From: Anaerolineales bacterium
Lineage (GTDB): Bacteria; Chloroflexota; Anaerolineae; Anaerolineales; E44-bin32
Assembly: GCA_030608865.1 (NCBI GenBank)
Contig: JAUWDI010000006.1
Location: 1 to 13,758, forward strand
Direction of reading: 5' to 3'
DNA length: 13,758 bases
Made by a program: the position numbers and the translations under genes. Under the pieces are notes generated by a model that did no database searches, was not told the DNA's origin, and saw only the letters and a program-made list of their open reading frames with translations. This document shows, piece after piece, positions 1-6,944 of the stretch (its first letter is position 1; each line of letters opens with the position of its first letter).

Positions 1-416
1 GCCGATGCCGGATCAGGTCCGAACATGAGACCGCTCTCTGCTGAGATCCGGTTGAGCGCAGCTAAGACGACCCCAGGGCCAACTTCAACCGCAGATTCCT
101 CGGGAGAAAGTGAGTGAATTTGATTCAAATATTTAGAACAACCGAGAATTATTCCGTGCCCGAGCGCCTGCCCGGCCATGCTAGTCCCGGCCCCCCTGGC
201 GATTACGGATATGCCATACTCATTGGCGATCTCAACGACCGCGCAAATCTCATCTTCATCCCTCGGCAGCACAACGCCAAGAGGTTCGATTTGGAAGTTC
301 GACGCATCCGTGCTGTAAAGAACCCGCGTAAACGGATCAAATTGCACCTCGCCTTCAAGGCGCATTTGTAGATCCCTTTGCAATTCGGTAAGTGTTTTCT
401 CGGACAATTTTTCCAT
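1..416 (-). CDS. FAD-linked oxidase (GlcD/D-lactate dehydrogenase type), N-terminal part
   Basis: This is the first 138 codons of a gene that runs off the left edge of the window. It reads open from an ATG at 416, and an in-frame TGA lies seven codons upstream, which supports this start; no good Shine-Dalgarno is visible. The visible part matches the FAD-binding (PCMH-type) N-terminus of FAD-linked oxidases: an FDPFTRVLYSTDASN segment (residues 27-40), the pyrophosphate-binding loop ARGAGTSMAGQALG (73-86), a VEVGPGV strand (110-116) and the FGPDPAS motif (132-138). Family members oxidise 2-hydroxy acids such as lactate or glycolate, and those with FGPDPAS are often long proteins with a C-terminal iron-sulfur domain, but that part is outside the window. 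The substrate cannot be told. It follows hflX on the same strand after 76 bases, with no terminator visible between them. Confidence 0.85.
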   Translation of the reverse strand, partial: MEKLSEKTLTELQRDLQMRLEGEVQFDPFTRVLYSTDASNFQIEPLGVVLPRDEDEICAVVEIANEYGISVIARGAGTSMAGQALGHGIILGCSKYLNQIHSLSPEESAVEVGPGVVLAALNRISAESGLMFGPDPAS

Positions 417-492
417 GCGGAGGTTTATGTTACGATTTCATGGAATTGCATGATGTCTAAGGATGTAATTAATCGAACCCCTCATAGGGATC

Positions 493-1830
493 CTATCCAG
501 ATACTTCGGAACTATCCCCTAGAAGATAGGGACGGAACTCCCTCTCAAGACGTTGTGGAAGTTTGCCACTAATTACAACCTGATCGCGATCGTATGCAAC
601 ACTTGCGACTTCTCCGTGATCATGGAATATGCTGATTAAGTGGCCTTCCTTATACGGCAACTCTACAGTTACATCCAACGAGTCTTCAAACATTACTCGC
701 TCAATAACCGCCAACAAAGTGTCCACTCCATCTCCCCTACGCGCTGAAATTGGGACTGCGCGCTCGAAGGAATCGACCTGGTCGAAAATGTATTCCTGAT
801 CAGGGACCCGATCAATCTTATTCAAAGCAGTAACCATCGGAATACCAGAAACTTGTATCTCCTCGAGCGTCGCCTGGACAGCCTCTGCTTGAGAAGCAGC
901 GTTCGCATGAGAAATATCGACGACATGGAGGAGTAAATCTGCTTCATGGATCTCCTCCAGGGTTGCTCTGAATGCAGCGATAAGCCCTGTGGGCAGTTTC
1001 TGAATGAAACCAACCGTATCTGTAAAGAGGAACGGATGCCCCTTCGAAGTAGTCACACGGCGGGTTGTAGGATCTAACGTCGCGAATAGCTCGTTGGCCA
1101 CATAAACTTCAGCATCTGACAAGTAATTTAGAAGCGTTGATTTACCTGCATTTGTGTAGCCAACTAGCGCTACTGTGGGAATCGCAGACCGTTTCCTGCG
1201 CTCCCGATGGCGACTACGATGTGCGCGGACTTTCTCTAATTCTTTCTTCAAATTGGCGATCCGTCGCCGGATTTGGCGGCGGTCAACTTCAAGCTGGGTT
1301 TCGCCCGGTCCCCGAAGCCCGACACCGCCAACAGACCCAGAACGTCCTCCACCTCCACCTGCCTGCCTGGCAAGATGTGTCCAAGCCCGAGTAAGCCTTG
1401 GCAATTGGTACTCATATTGTGCCAACTCTACTTGCAGAGCGCCCTCACGTGTTTGCGCATGCTGAGCGAAGATATCAAGGATTAACGCGGTGCGATCGAC
1501 GATTTGAACAGATTCCCCGAATTCCTTCTCTAGCTCTCGCTGATGCCTGGGGTTGAGTTCATCATCGAATAGCACGACATCTGCGACGAGATCCTCCACT
1601 AGAGCTTTAATTTCTCTGATTTTCCCTGACCCCATATAGGTTTTCGAATTGGGATGCTCAAGAGTTTGCTGTGCCTGCCCCACAACGCCCAAACCAGCTG
1701 TTTCAGCAAGGAGTGCGAGTTCTTGAAGCGAATCATCAATCGTAAGCAAACCAGGTTGGTTTTTGATATTAAGACCGACCAAGAAAGCTCGTTCTTGCGG
1801 GTTTGTCGTAGGTGCAGCGACCTTACTCAT
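493..1830 (-). CDS. hflX: GTPase HflX
   Basis: HflX is a ribosome-associated GTPase that in other bacteria splits stalled 70S ribosomes under heat and other stress. The 445-residue product has the HflX N-terminal domain, a glycine-rich linker ending in GLRGPGETQLEVDRR, a helical segment, and then the G domain: G1 GYTNAGKST (224-232), G3 DTVGF (271-275), G4 NKID (337-340), G5 SAR (362-364), plus a short C-terminal domain. All GTP-binding motifs are intact. An in-frame TTG at 1854 would add eight residues, but the ATG at 1830 is preferred because GGAG lies eight bases upstream (1842-1839). The start overlaps the end of the upstream kinase gene (ATGAGTAA), which implies translational coupling and a shared transcript with that kinase. 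Confidence 0.96.
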   Translation of the reverse strand: MSKVAAPTTNPQERAFLVGLNIKNQPGLLTIDDSLQELALLAETAGLGVVGQAQQTLEHPNSKTYMGSGKIREIKALVEDLVADVVLFDDELNPRHQRELEKEFGESVQIVDRTALILDIFAQHAQTREGALQVELAQYEYQLPRLTRAWTHLARQAGGGGGRSGSVGGVGLRGPGETQLEVDRRQIRRRIANLKKELEKVRAHRSRHRERRKRSAIPTVALVGYTNAGKSTLLNYLSDAEVYVANELFATLDPTTRRVTTSKGHPFLFTDTVGFIQKLPTGLIAAFRATLEEIHEADLLLHVVDISHANAASQAEAVQATLEEIQVSGIPMVTALNKIDRVPDQEYIFDQVDSFERAVPISARRGDGVDTLLAVIERVMFEDSLDVTVELPYKEGHLISIFHDHGEVASVAYDRDQVVISGKLPQRLEREFRPYLLGDSSEVSG

Positions 1831-3058
1831 CTTCCGCGCTCCGCACGTGACCAAGCAAGCGCGCCGCCAAATCGTCCGGTGGTGACTCTCGGAAGGGAAA
1901 CATCAAGTGGAAGGTGCTTCCTGGGCAAAGTTCTTCATCATAACCCTGTGATTCGACCCATATTGCTCCCCCATGCGCTTCGATAATCCCTTTTGCCAGG
2001 TGCAACCCAAGACCAGGACCAGGCACCACGCCATCATTTCTGGCATACTTTAGCCGTTGCCCTGCACCGAATTTCTCGAAAATCAACGCTTGCGCACTCG
2101 GGTCGATGCCAACGCCGGTGTCAGCGATCGTAATCTCGATAAAGCCGGGAAGCATTCTTCCATCCACGACGATCGAACCACCCTCGGGTGTGAATTTTAC
2201 TGAATTGTCAAGCACATTGATGATGGCTTGTAGAAGCCTTTCGGAGTCAACGAATACTGTTTCTTCTGCCGCCGGGAAAATATTTATCTCCAAGTTTTGG
2301 GATCGCTCGGCAACTTTGGCTTCCATCATTGTCTTTGTTTTCTCGAGCAGATCCTTTATCTGCAGTGGTTGATAGTGCAACAGCAGCATATTCGTGTCAA
2401 TCATGGAGATATCAACCAATTCATCAATCGTGTGTCTCAATTTCTGAATCCCTGACTCCACACCAGCTACAAGAGGGCCACTTTCTAAGTCGCTGCTCAA
2501 TATCATTTCTTTGAGCATTTCTGTATAACCCTCAATAAGTGTCAGCGGTGTTCTCAATTCTTGTGCTGCTACTGTCACGAAATTCAAACGGGTTTCGTCG
2601 AGCAGTTCAGAAGCTTCTTTAATCTTGTCTCGGCTCGTTGTAAGCTTCTCAATAATCGCCGCGAATTCCCGATATGCAGCATATTCAATAATCTGACAGA
2701 ATTGAACCTCAAGGTCGTTTTGATATCTAAGCGCCCTCTCAGGGTCCGAATTTTTTTGGATGACGGCAAACGCTGCTACCCGAAGGACATGCAACACGGA
2801 GACGATGCCTCGCTCTTGGTACCCTCTCAACGCTTCTCCAACCGAGTCAAACGCTATGGGGGCAACAATCAATTCGTCGATACGTTTTTCCAGAACGTTC
2901 AATTCAGCGGTGAGCTTGGCTTCAAGGAGAGCATCGAGAAAGTTTTCCAACTCATCAAGTGAAAGCGTCGAATCCTCGCTGTTAATAGCTAGCATCCTAA
3001 CGGATTCGTCCACCCAATCCTGTCGATGCTTAAGGAAGAAATCAACTGTATCAATCAT
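1823..3058 (-). CDS. Histidine-kinase homologue lacking the phospho-acceptor histidine
   Basis: A 411-residue soluble protein with no membrane segment. Residues 1-150 are predicted mostly helical and match no domain I can name with confidence (an RsbRD-N-like helical sensor domain is one guess). A DHp-like region follows at about 150-220, then a complete HATPase_c domain: N box with N281 and N285, DTGVGI (313-318), an F-box-like FEKFGAG, and the G2 loop GPGLGL (347-352). The H box reads VAAQELRTPLTLI, so Gln166 (codon CAA at 2563-2561) stands where kinases of this family have the phosphorylated His; the following Glu-Leu-Arg-Thr-Pro is intact. Canonical autophosphorylation is therefore not expected. 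It may be an ATP-binding regulator, a phosphatase-only homologue, or a partner of another kinase. It is 93 bases downstream of the peptidase gene; I see no clear promoter or terminator in that gap. Confidence 0.9.
   Translation of the reverse strand: MIDTVDFFLKHRQDWVDESVRMLAINSEDSTLSLDELENFLDALLEAKLTAELNVLEKRIDELIVAPIAFDSVGEALRGYQERGIVSVLHVLRVAAFAVIQKNSDPERALRYQNDLEVQFCQIIEYAAYREFAAIIEKLTTSRDKIKEASELLDETRLNFVTVAAQELRTPLTLIEGYTEMLKEMILSSDLESGPLVAGVESGIQKLRHTIDELVDISMIDTNMLLLHYQPLQIKDLLEKTKTMMEAKVAERSQNLEINIFPAAEETVFVDSERLLQAIINVLDNSVKFTPEGGSIVVDGRMLPGFIEITIADTGVGIDPSAQALIFEKFGAGQRLKYARNDGVVPGPGLGLHLAKGIIEAHGGAIWVESQGYDEELCPGSTFHLMFPFRESPPDDLAARLLGHVRSAEDE
1839..1842 (-). promoter_or_regulatory. 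Ribosome binding site that fixes the hflX start
   Basis: GGAG on the minus strand lies eight bases before the ATG at 1830 and inside the last codons of the upstream kinase gene. The alternative TTG start at 1854 has no comparable site. Confidence 0.6.
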
Positions 3059-3151
3059 ATGCTGTTCATCATCCGTAAATATGCGCTCCGCCGATCAATT
3101 AATGCATTAAGTCTACTCAGATTTTTAACCTTGGGTACATTTAATAGGCGC

Positions 3152-4060
3152 TTAGCGTTCGTTCTCTAACCAGTGCTCTAAAGTTCGACCAACCTGTTCC
3201 AGGCTATCTGCGGATACCTTATCCATTGTGTCATTGACCGTGTGCCAGTGAGGGTAGTCAAAATCAATAATATCAATTGCGGGAACACCAATCCGTAGAA
3301 ACGGAGAATGATCATCGATCATTGAATACTTCGGAGTATTAATAAATGCTGGGTATCCTAACTGATTAGCCAACTCCCAGATTTCTTGCACAAGGTCGGG
3401 GTCAGAGTTTTTCTCGATAAAGAGCTGCAGATCCCGGTCCCCGACCATGTCGACAATCACTGCCGCTTCTAAATTCTGTGCGAGATTATCAGCGAAGAAA
3501 GACGATCCGACAATCCAGTCCCATCCATCAATATTCCCGCTGTCTTCTGCATCAAAAAACACCAGCCATACCGGCTGTCTTAAACGATTCCAATCCAACG
3601 TATGGGCAAGTTCTATCAGAACCGCGACTCCCGATGCACCGTCGTTGGCGCCTGGCACCGGCGCCTCGGGATTAATTGGGTCCCGATCTGCGTATGGCCG
3701 GGTATCGTAATGTGCCCCTATTAGTATAGGCTTAATTTCGTTATCGCCTTCCGATTTAGCAATAATATTCATTAGCGGTGTTCCGTGATAACTGAAGTGC
3801 TGGATTTCAGTCTCCCAGCCGATTGCTTCCAGTTGTTCGACGATCCATACGGCTGTTTTCCGGCTCGCTTCACTTCCGGGTATGCGCGGACCAAATGCCA
3901 TCTGCTCTTCTACAAAAAGAAGCGCGCTCTGCCCGTCGAATTGGACGTCTTGACTGGGCGTAGAGCACGAAAATTGCGCAAACAGCAGTATTACACACAA
4001 ACTTCGCATAGCCTTTGTAATTATCAATGAATTAGATAAAGAATGGTTGCTTACCTCCAT
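3152..4060 (-). CDS. Exported M28-family zinc hydrolase, glutaminyl-peptide cyclotransferase-like
   Basis: A zinc-dependent hydrolase/cyclase of peptidase family M28. With the ATG at 4060 it has 302 residues. A hydrophobic stretch MRSLCVILLFAQFSC (18-32) looks like a signal sequence, possibly of a lipoprotein with a poor lipobox (Cys32), so the enzyme is probably exported. Likely metal and catalytic residues are His117 (GAHYDT), Asp140 (GANDGASG), Glu172-Asp173 (FFDAEDSG), Asp204 (VDMVGD), Asp250-His251 (MIDDHSPF) and His273 (PHWHTVND). The DDHSPFLRIGVP and WHT motifs resemble bacterial glutaminyl cyclases, but the full two-metal ligand set of aminopeptidases is also present, so the reaction is uncertain. 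A start at 4168 would run into trmFO and is rejected; the ATG at 4009, right at the signal sequence, is a real alternative (285 residues). The 4060 start lies 13 bases after the trmFO stop, suggesting one operon. Confidence 0.85.
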   Translation of the reverse strand: MEVSNHSLSNSLIITKAMRSLCVILLFAQFSCSTPSQDVQFDGQSALLFVEEQMAFGPRIPGSEASRKTAVWIVEQLEAIGWETEIQHFSYHGTPLMNIIAKSEGDNEIKPILIGAHYDTRPYADRDPINPEAPVPGANDGASGVAVLIELAHTLDWNRLRQPVWLVFFDAEDSGNIDGWDWIVGSSFFADNLAQNLEAAVIVDMVGDRDLQLFIEKNSDPDLVQEIWELANQLGYPAFINTPKYSMIDDHSPFLRIGVPAIDIIDFDYPHWHTVNDTMDKVSADSLEQVGRTLEHWLENER

Positions 4061-4073
4061 ATGGCTATGCGCA

Positions 4074-5426
4074 TTATCTCTGTGTGTTTTCAATAAATTC
4101 AGCCAATACCACCGCTGATCTTTCAGCATAGGCGCTCGCGCGCTCACGGCGATTCCGCTTCCGCCCATCTTCCAGCGGTGGCATTAAACCGAAGTTCGCT
4201 TTCATCGGTTGAAACAATTTCGTATCCGCATGCGCAATATAATGAGCCAAGGAACCGAGCATGGTCTCCCGCGGCATGACTAAAAGATCCTCACCTTTTA
4301 TTCGTCGAGAGAGATTTATTCCTGCCAATAAACCCGTTGCGATATTCCCCAAGTATCCTTCCACCCCAGTGAGCTGACCAGCGAAGAAGAGATCGCTCCT
4401 CTCTAAATGCTGCATATCCGCCTTCAACTGGGTCGGGGCGTTCAAGAACGTATTCCTGTGCATTTGGCCATAACGTTGAAAACGCGCCTTTTCCAAACCG
4501 GGGATCATCCGAAAGACAGTGCGCTGGTCGTCGTAGGTCAAATTCGTTTGGAAACCCACCATATTGTAGAGACTTCCCGCCAGGTTATCCTGTCGAAGTT
4601 GAAGGACGGCATGTGGCCGCTTCCCACTCCTGGGATCTCTCAGCCCGACAGGACGCATAGGTCCAAAGGCTAAACTATCCCTGCCTCGCTCGGCGATAAT
4701 TTCGACCGGCAAACATCCCTCAAAGTAATGATGCGCGCCAGCACGCACTCCCCCTTCGATTTCTTTTTCAAAACTCCTGAGCAGGATCCTTTCCGCCTGG
4801 AGCAAGCTATCAATGAATGCTTCATATTCCTCTTTGTTTAGCGGACAGTTGATGTAGTCCCCCTCCTCCCGATCTCCTCGCTCATAACGTGAAGCACGGA
4901 AAGCGATGGACATATCGATACTCTCCGCGTCGACGATTGGCGCGAGCGCATCGAAGAAAAAGAGGTGGTCCTGACCAGACAAACCGCCAATCGCCTGTGT
5001 CAGTGAATCTGAAGTCAAAGGTCCAGAGGCGATAATCACAAATCCGTCAGGGATGCTCTTCGCTTCGTTGCGTATGATCTGGATCAGCGGATGTTTTTCA
5101 ATTTGCTCCGTCACATCTCGTGCAAAATGCTCTCGATCAACGGCTAAGGCACCCCCTGCAGGAACTGCGTTCCGCTCTGCGCAGATCAATAATATGGAAC
5201 CTAAAGCCCTCAATTCTGACATAAGGACTCCAGAGGCTCGATCTGGCAGCTTAGAACCAAGCGAATTAGAGCATACTAACTCTGCAAGGTATCCCGTTTG
5301 GTGCGCTCCTGTCGAAATGTCAGGCCGCATCTCAAAGAGATTAACGCTGATACCACGCTTCGCCAGCTGCCACGCCGCTTCGCTGCCCGCTAATCCTCCC
5401 CCCACTACAACTGCATCTGCATTCAC
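4074..5426 (-). CDS. trmFO: Methylenetetrahydrofolate-tRNA (uracil-54 C5)-methyltransferase TrmFO
   Basis: TrmFO makes ribothymidine at position 54 of the tRNA T-loop using 5,10-methylenetetrahydrofolate and FADH2. The 450-residue product is normal length. The N-terminus has the dinucleotide-binding [13 protein letters not shown], followed by [17 protein letters not shown]. The two cysteines known to matter in this family are present: Cys52 (LVCSNS) and Cys238 (FEGCLPVE). The conserved [16 protein letters not shown] segment near the C-terminus is also intact. The start is a GTG at 5426; an in-frame TAG three codons upstream rules out a longer form, and there is no strong Shine-Dalgarno. It is the first gene of the leftward group and diverges from rpoN. 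A sigma-54-type promoter match points at it, with a predicted leader of about 26 bases. Confidence 0.96.
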   Translation of the reverse strand: MNADAVVVGGGLAGSEAAWQLAKRGISVNLFEMRPDISTGAHQTGYLAELVCSNSLGSKLPDRASGVLMSELRALGSILLICAERNAVPAGGALAVDREHFARDVTEQIEKHPLIQIIRNEAKSIPDGFVIIASGPLTSDSLTQAIGGLSGQDHLFFFDALAPIVDAESIDMSIAFRASRYERGDREEGDYINCPLNKEEYEAFIDSLLQAERILLRSFEKEIEGGVRAGAHHYFEGCLPVEIIAERGRDSLAFGPMRPVGLRDPRSGKRPHAVLQLRQDNLAGSLYNMVGFQTNLTYDDQRTVFRMIPGLEKARFQRYGQMHRNTFLNAPTQLKADMQHLERSDLFFAGQLTGVEGYLGNIATGLLAGINLSRRIKGEDLLVMPRETMLGSLAHYIAHADTKLFQPMKANFGLMPPLEDGRKRNRRERASAYAERSAVVLAEFIENTQR

Positions 5427-5442
5427 CCTGCGATTCTATCAC

Positions 5443-5454
5443 GCCAACGTTGGC
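5443..5454. repeat. Perfect 12-bp palindrome overlapping a -24 element
   Basis: GCCAACGTTGGC is its own reverse complement. Its right arm supplies most of the TTGGCA -24 box of the rpoN-directed sigma-54 promoter. It could be an operator for a dimeric regulator, or simply a by-product of the promoter element. Confidence 0.4.
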
Positions 5455-5467
5455 ATAGTTCTTGCAA
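5450..5467 (+). promoter_or_regulatory. Sigma-54 promoter for rpoN
   Basis: TTGGCA (5450-5455), a six-base spacer, then TTGCAA (5462-5467). The GG at 5452-5453 and GC at 5464-5465 have the invariant 12-base step of -24/-12 promoters. The predicted start of transcription is near 5477, giving a leader of about 42 bases before the rpoN ATG. The 11 bases CTTGCAACATT around the -12 box are repeated exactly at the promoter at 10106. The match departs from consensus only at the CG after TTGGCA. Confidence 0.75.
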
Positions 5468-5479
5468 CATTATTGCCAG
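5462..5479 (-). promoter_or_regulatory. Sigma-54 promoter toward trmFO, mirrored on the same -12 box
   Basis: Read on the minus strand: CTGGCA (5479-5474), a six-base spacer, then TTGCAA (5467-5462), with correct GG-to-GC spacing. Because TTGCAA is self-complementary, this promoter shares its -12 box with the rpoN promoter. The predicted transcription start is near 5452, 26 bases before the trmFO GTG. Seen in sequence; its activity is inferred. Confidence 0.6.
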
Positions 5480-5501
5480 CATTGTCCAGTCGATGTATAC
5501 T
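5473..5501 (+). promoter_or_regulatory. Possible sigma-70-type promoter for rpoN
   Basis: TTGCCA (5473-5478), a 17-base spacer and TATACT (5496-5501) each match the housekeeping consensus at five of six positions. The predicted start, near 5508, would leave a leader of only about 11 bases, beginning at the ribosome binding site. The -35 box overlaps the -24 box of the trmFO-directed sigma-54 promoter, so the two would compete. It could supply the basal sigma-54 needed before autoactivation. Confidence 0.4.
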
Positions 5502-5508
5502 CACCTGC

Positions 5509-5512
5509 GAGG
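5509..5512 (+). promoter_or_regulatory. Ribosome binding site that fixes the rpoN start
   Basis: GAGG lies six bases before the ATG at 5519. The longer reading frame that opens at TTG 5462 would start inside the -12 promoter box and is therefore rejected. Confidence 0.65.
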
Positions 5513-5518
5513 CGCAAT

Positions 5519-6934
5519 ATGTTTCGTCAAACCCAAGACCATTCACTCAGGCCACTTACGACCGCTCACCTTGCTCAGACAATGAGCCTCCTGGTTTTGT
5601 CCAATCAGGAGCTGCACGATCGAGTTATCACCGAACTTTCATCGAATCCTGCTTTGGAGCTTCTTGACGAGCGCATCTGCCCTGGCTGCCATAAGCCCCT
5701 GAGCAGCGCCGGGCCCTGCCCCGTATGCAGTCGCCAGGTTGAAGGCGAAGAACCGATTGTGTTTCTCTCACCTCGCGATTCCTACCGGCCATCACGAAAA
5801 AGAACACTTGAAGATCAACCGCTGGATCAAGAACCCGCAGCGCCAGAGGATCTTTCCATACATGTTATGCGCCAACTAGCGGCTGATCTCAAGAAGGAAG
5901 ACAGGCACGTCGCGGTTTATATCCTTGCCAGTCTAGACGAAGATGGCTTCCTAACCAGCCCCCCACCCTACATCGCGCAAGCCACACGTTCCAGCCTGCC
6001 GCAGGTTATGAGGGTCATCGACTTGATATATAAAGCCGACCCAGTCGGCCTGGCAACCGAGGGCCCCCGACAAACGCTTCTCGTTCAACTCGATCAATTG
6101 AGTCAAGAAGAAGAACCTCGCTGTGAACTGGCACGCCGGTTGCTGCGTGAATCATTTTCTGAACTCGGGCGCAGGGAGTACGACAAGATCGCTCACGACC
6201 TCGAAGTTAGCCCTGCTGCTGTGAAGGAAGCAGCCGCTTTCATTCACGACAACTTAAACCCCTACCCCGCTCGAGCATACTGGGGATCCGGACGGCAACC
6301 GCAATCTGGCGACTCAAATGTCTACCACACGCCAGACGTCATGATCTCGCGTAACCCATCTGTCATTGACGGCCCGCTGATGGTTGAAATCTTCTCGTCG
6401 ATTTCCGGCTGGCTCCGGGTGAACCCTCTTTTCCGGCAAGCCATGCCGGAGGCTGATGAAGAGCAGAGCGAGGAGTGGTCTGAGCATCTGGAAAAGGCGA
6501 ATCTCTTTGTAAAATGCATTCAGCAGCGCAATAACACGATGCAGCGCCTGATGGGTTTGCTCGTATCACAGCAAAGCGGTTTTATATTGGAAGGCGCTCG
6601 TTTCCTCAAACCAATGACGCGCGCCCAGATTGCAGGAGAGATCGGCGTACACGAATCCACAATCTCAAGAGCAGTTGCGAATAAATCAGTCGCTATGCCA
6701 AACGGCAGAATAATTCCTCTCGCCAAATTCTTCGACCGCAGCCTTTCTGTGCGTGATCGGATCAAAGAGATTGTCGAGAACGAATCCAAACCACTGACAG
6801 ATGATGTAATCGCCTCGCTTTTACAAGAAGAAGGGATTAAGATAGCACGCAGGACTGTCGCGAAATACCGTGCGGTTGAAGGTATTCTGCCAGCTCGATT
6901 ACGCGGGGCAAGAAAACTATCGCCGGCAGCCTAA
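5519..6934 (+). CDS. rpoN: RNA polymerase sigma-54 factor with a zinc-ribbon-like insert
   Basis: Sigma-54 directs RNA polymerase to -24/-12 promoters and needs an ATP-driven activator. The 471-residue product has region I (about 9-50; the activator-contact segment around AQTMSLLVLSNQELHDRV), then an unusual CPGC-x9-CPVC cluster (Cys54, 57, 67, 70) where most sigma-54 proteins have an acidic linker. The core-binding region follows (DADPVG-like KADPVGLATEGPRQTLLVQL, later FVKCIQQRNNTMQRL), then the HTH with GVHESTISRAVANK (about 366-395) and the RpoN box ARRTVAKYR (443-451), which reads the -24 element. All functional signatures are present, so the gene looks active. It starts at ATG 5519 behind GAGG. 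Its promoter region holds sigma-54 matches, implying autoregulation. The kinase gene follows after 10 bases, consistent with one operon. Confidence 0.96.
   Translation: MFRQTQDHSLRPLTTAHLAQTMSLLVLSNQELHDRVITELSSNPALELLDERICPGCHKPLSSAGPCPVCSRQVEGEEPIVFLSPRDSYRPSRKRTLEDQPLDQEPAAPEDLSIHVMRQLAADLKKEDRHVAVYILASLDEDGFLTSPPPYIAQATRSSLPQVMRVIDLIYKADPVGLATEGPRQTLLVQLDQLSQEEEPRCELARRLLRESFSELGRREYDKIAHDLEVSPAAVKEAAAFIHDNLNPYPARAYWGSGRQPQSGDSNVYHTPDVMISRNPSVIDGPLMVEIFSSISGWLRVNPLFRQAMPEADEEQSEEWSEHLEKANLFVKCIQQRNNTMQRLMGLLVSQQSGFILEGARFLKPMTRAQIAGEIGVHESTISRAVANKSVAMPNGRIIPLAKFFDRSLSVRDRIKEIVENESKPLTDDVIASLLQEEGIKIARRTVAKYRAVEGILPARLRGARKLSPAA
6128..6144 (+). promoter_or_regulatory. Consensus sigma-54 promoter match inside rpoN
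   Basis: CTGGCACG (6128-6135), four bases, then TTGCT (6140-6144); the GG-to-GC step is exact and the match to YTGGCACG-N4-TTGCW is complete. It lies within the coding sequence (codons for Leu-Ala-Arg-Arg-Leu-Leu). It could start a transcript near 6155 that reads into the kinase and activator genes, or it may be coincidence or a binding-only site. Confidence 0.4.
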
Positions 6935-6944
6935 GGTGTAATCT

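Noticed and set aside
484..496. Small inverted repeat around the hflX stop (ATAGGGATCCTAT) as a terminator
   Set aside because: The stem is short, has no loop of useful size and no T-run follows on the minus strand.
1137..1485. Several plus-strand open frames antisense to hflX
   Set aside because: They are low-complexity shadow frames of the conserved glycine/arginine-rich HflX linker, with no family resemblance or ribosome binding site.
4061..4168. Start of the M28 hydrolase at 4168
   Set aside because: It would overlap the trmFO C-terminus by about 95 bases and place 36 residues of non-signal sequence before the export signal.
5462..5518. N-terminal extension of rpoN from a TTG at 5462 (19 extra residues)
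   Set aside because: The TTG lies in the -12 promoter box, upstream of the predicted transcription starts, and the extra residues do not resemble sigma-54 region I. ATG 5519 has GAGG at six bases.
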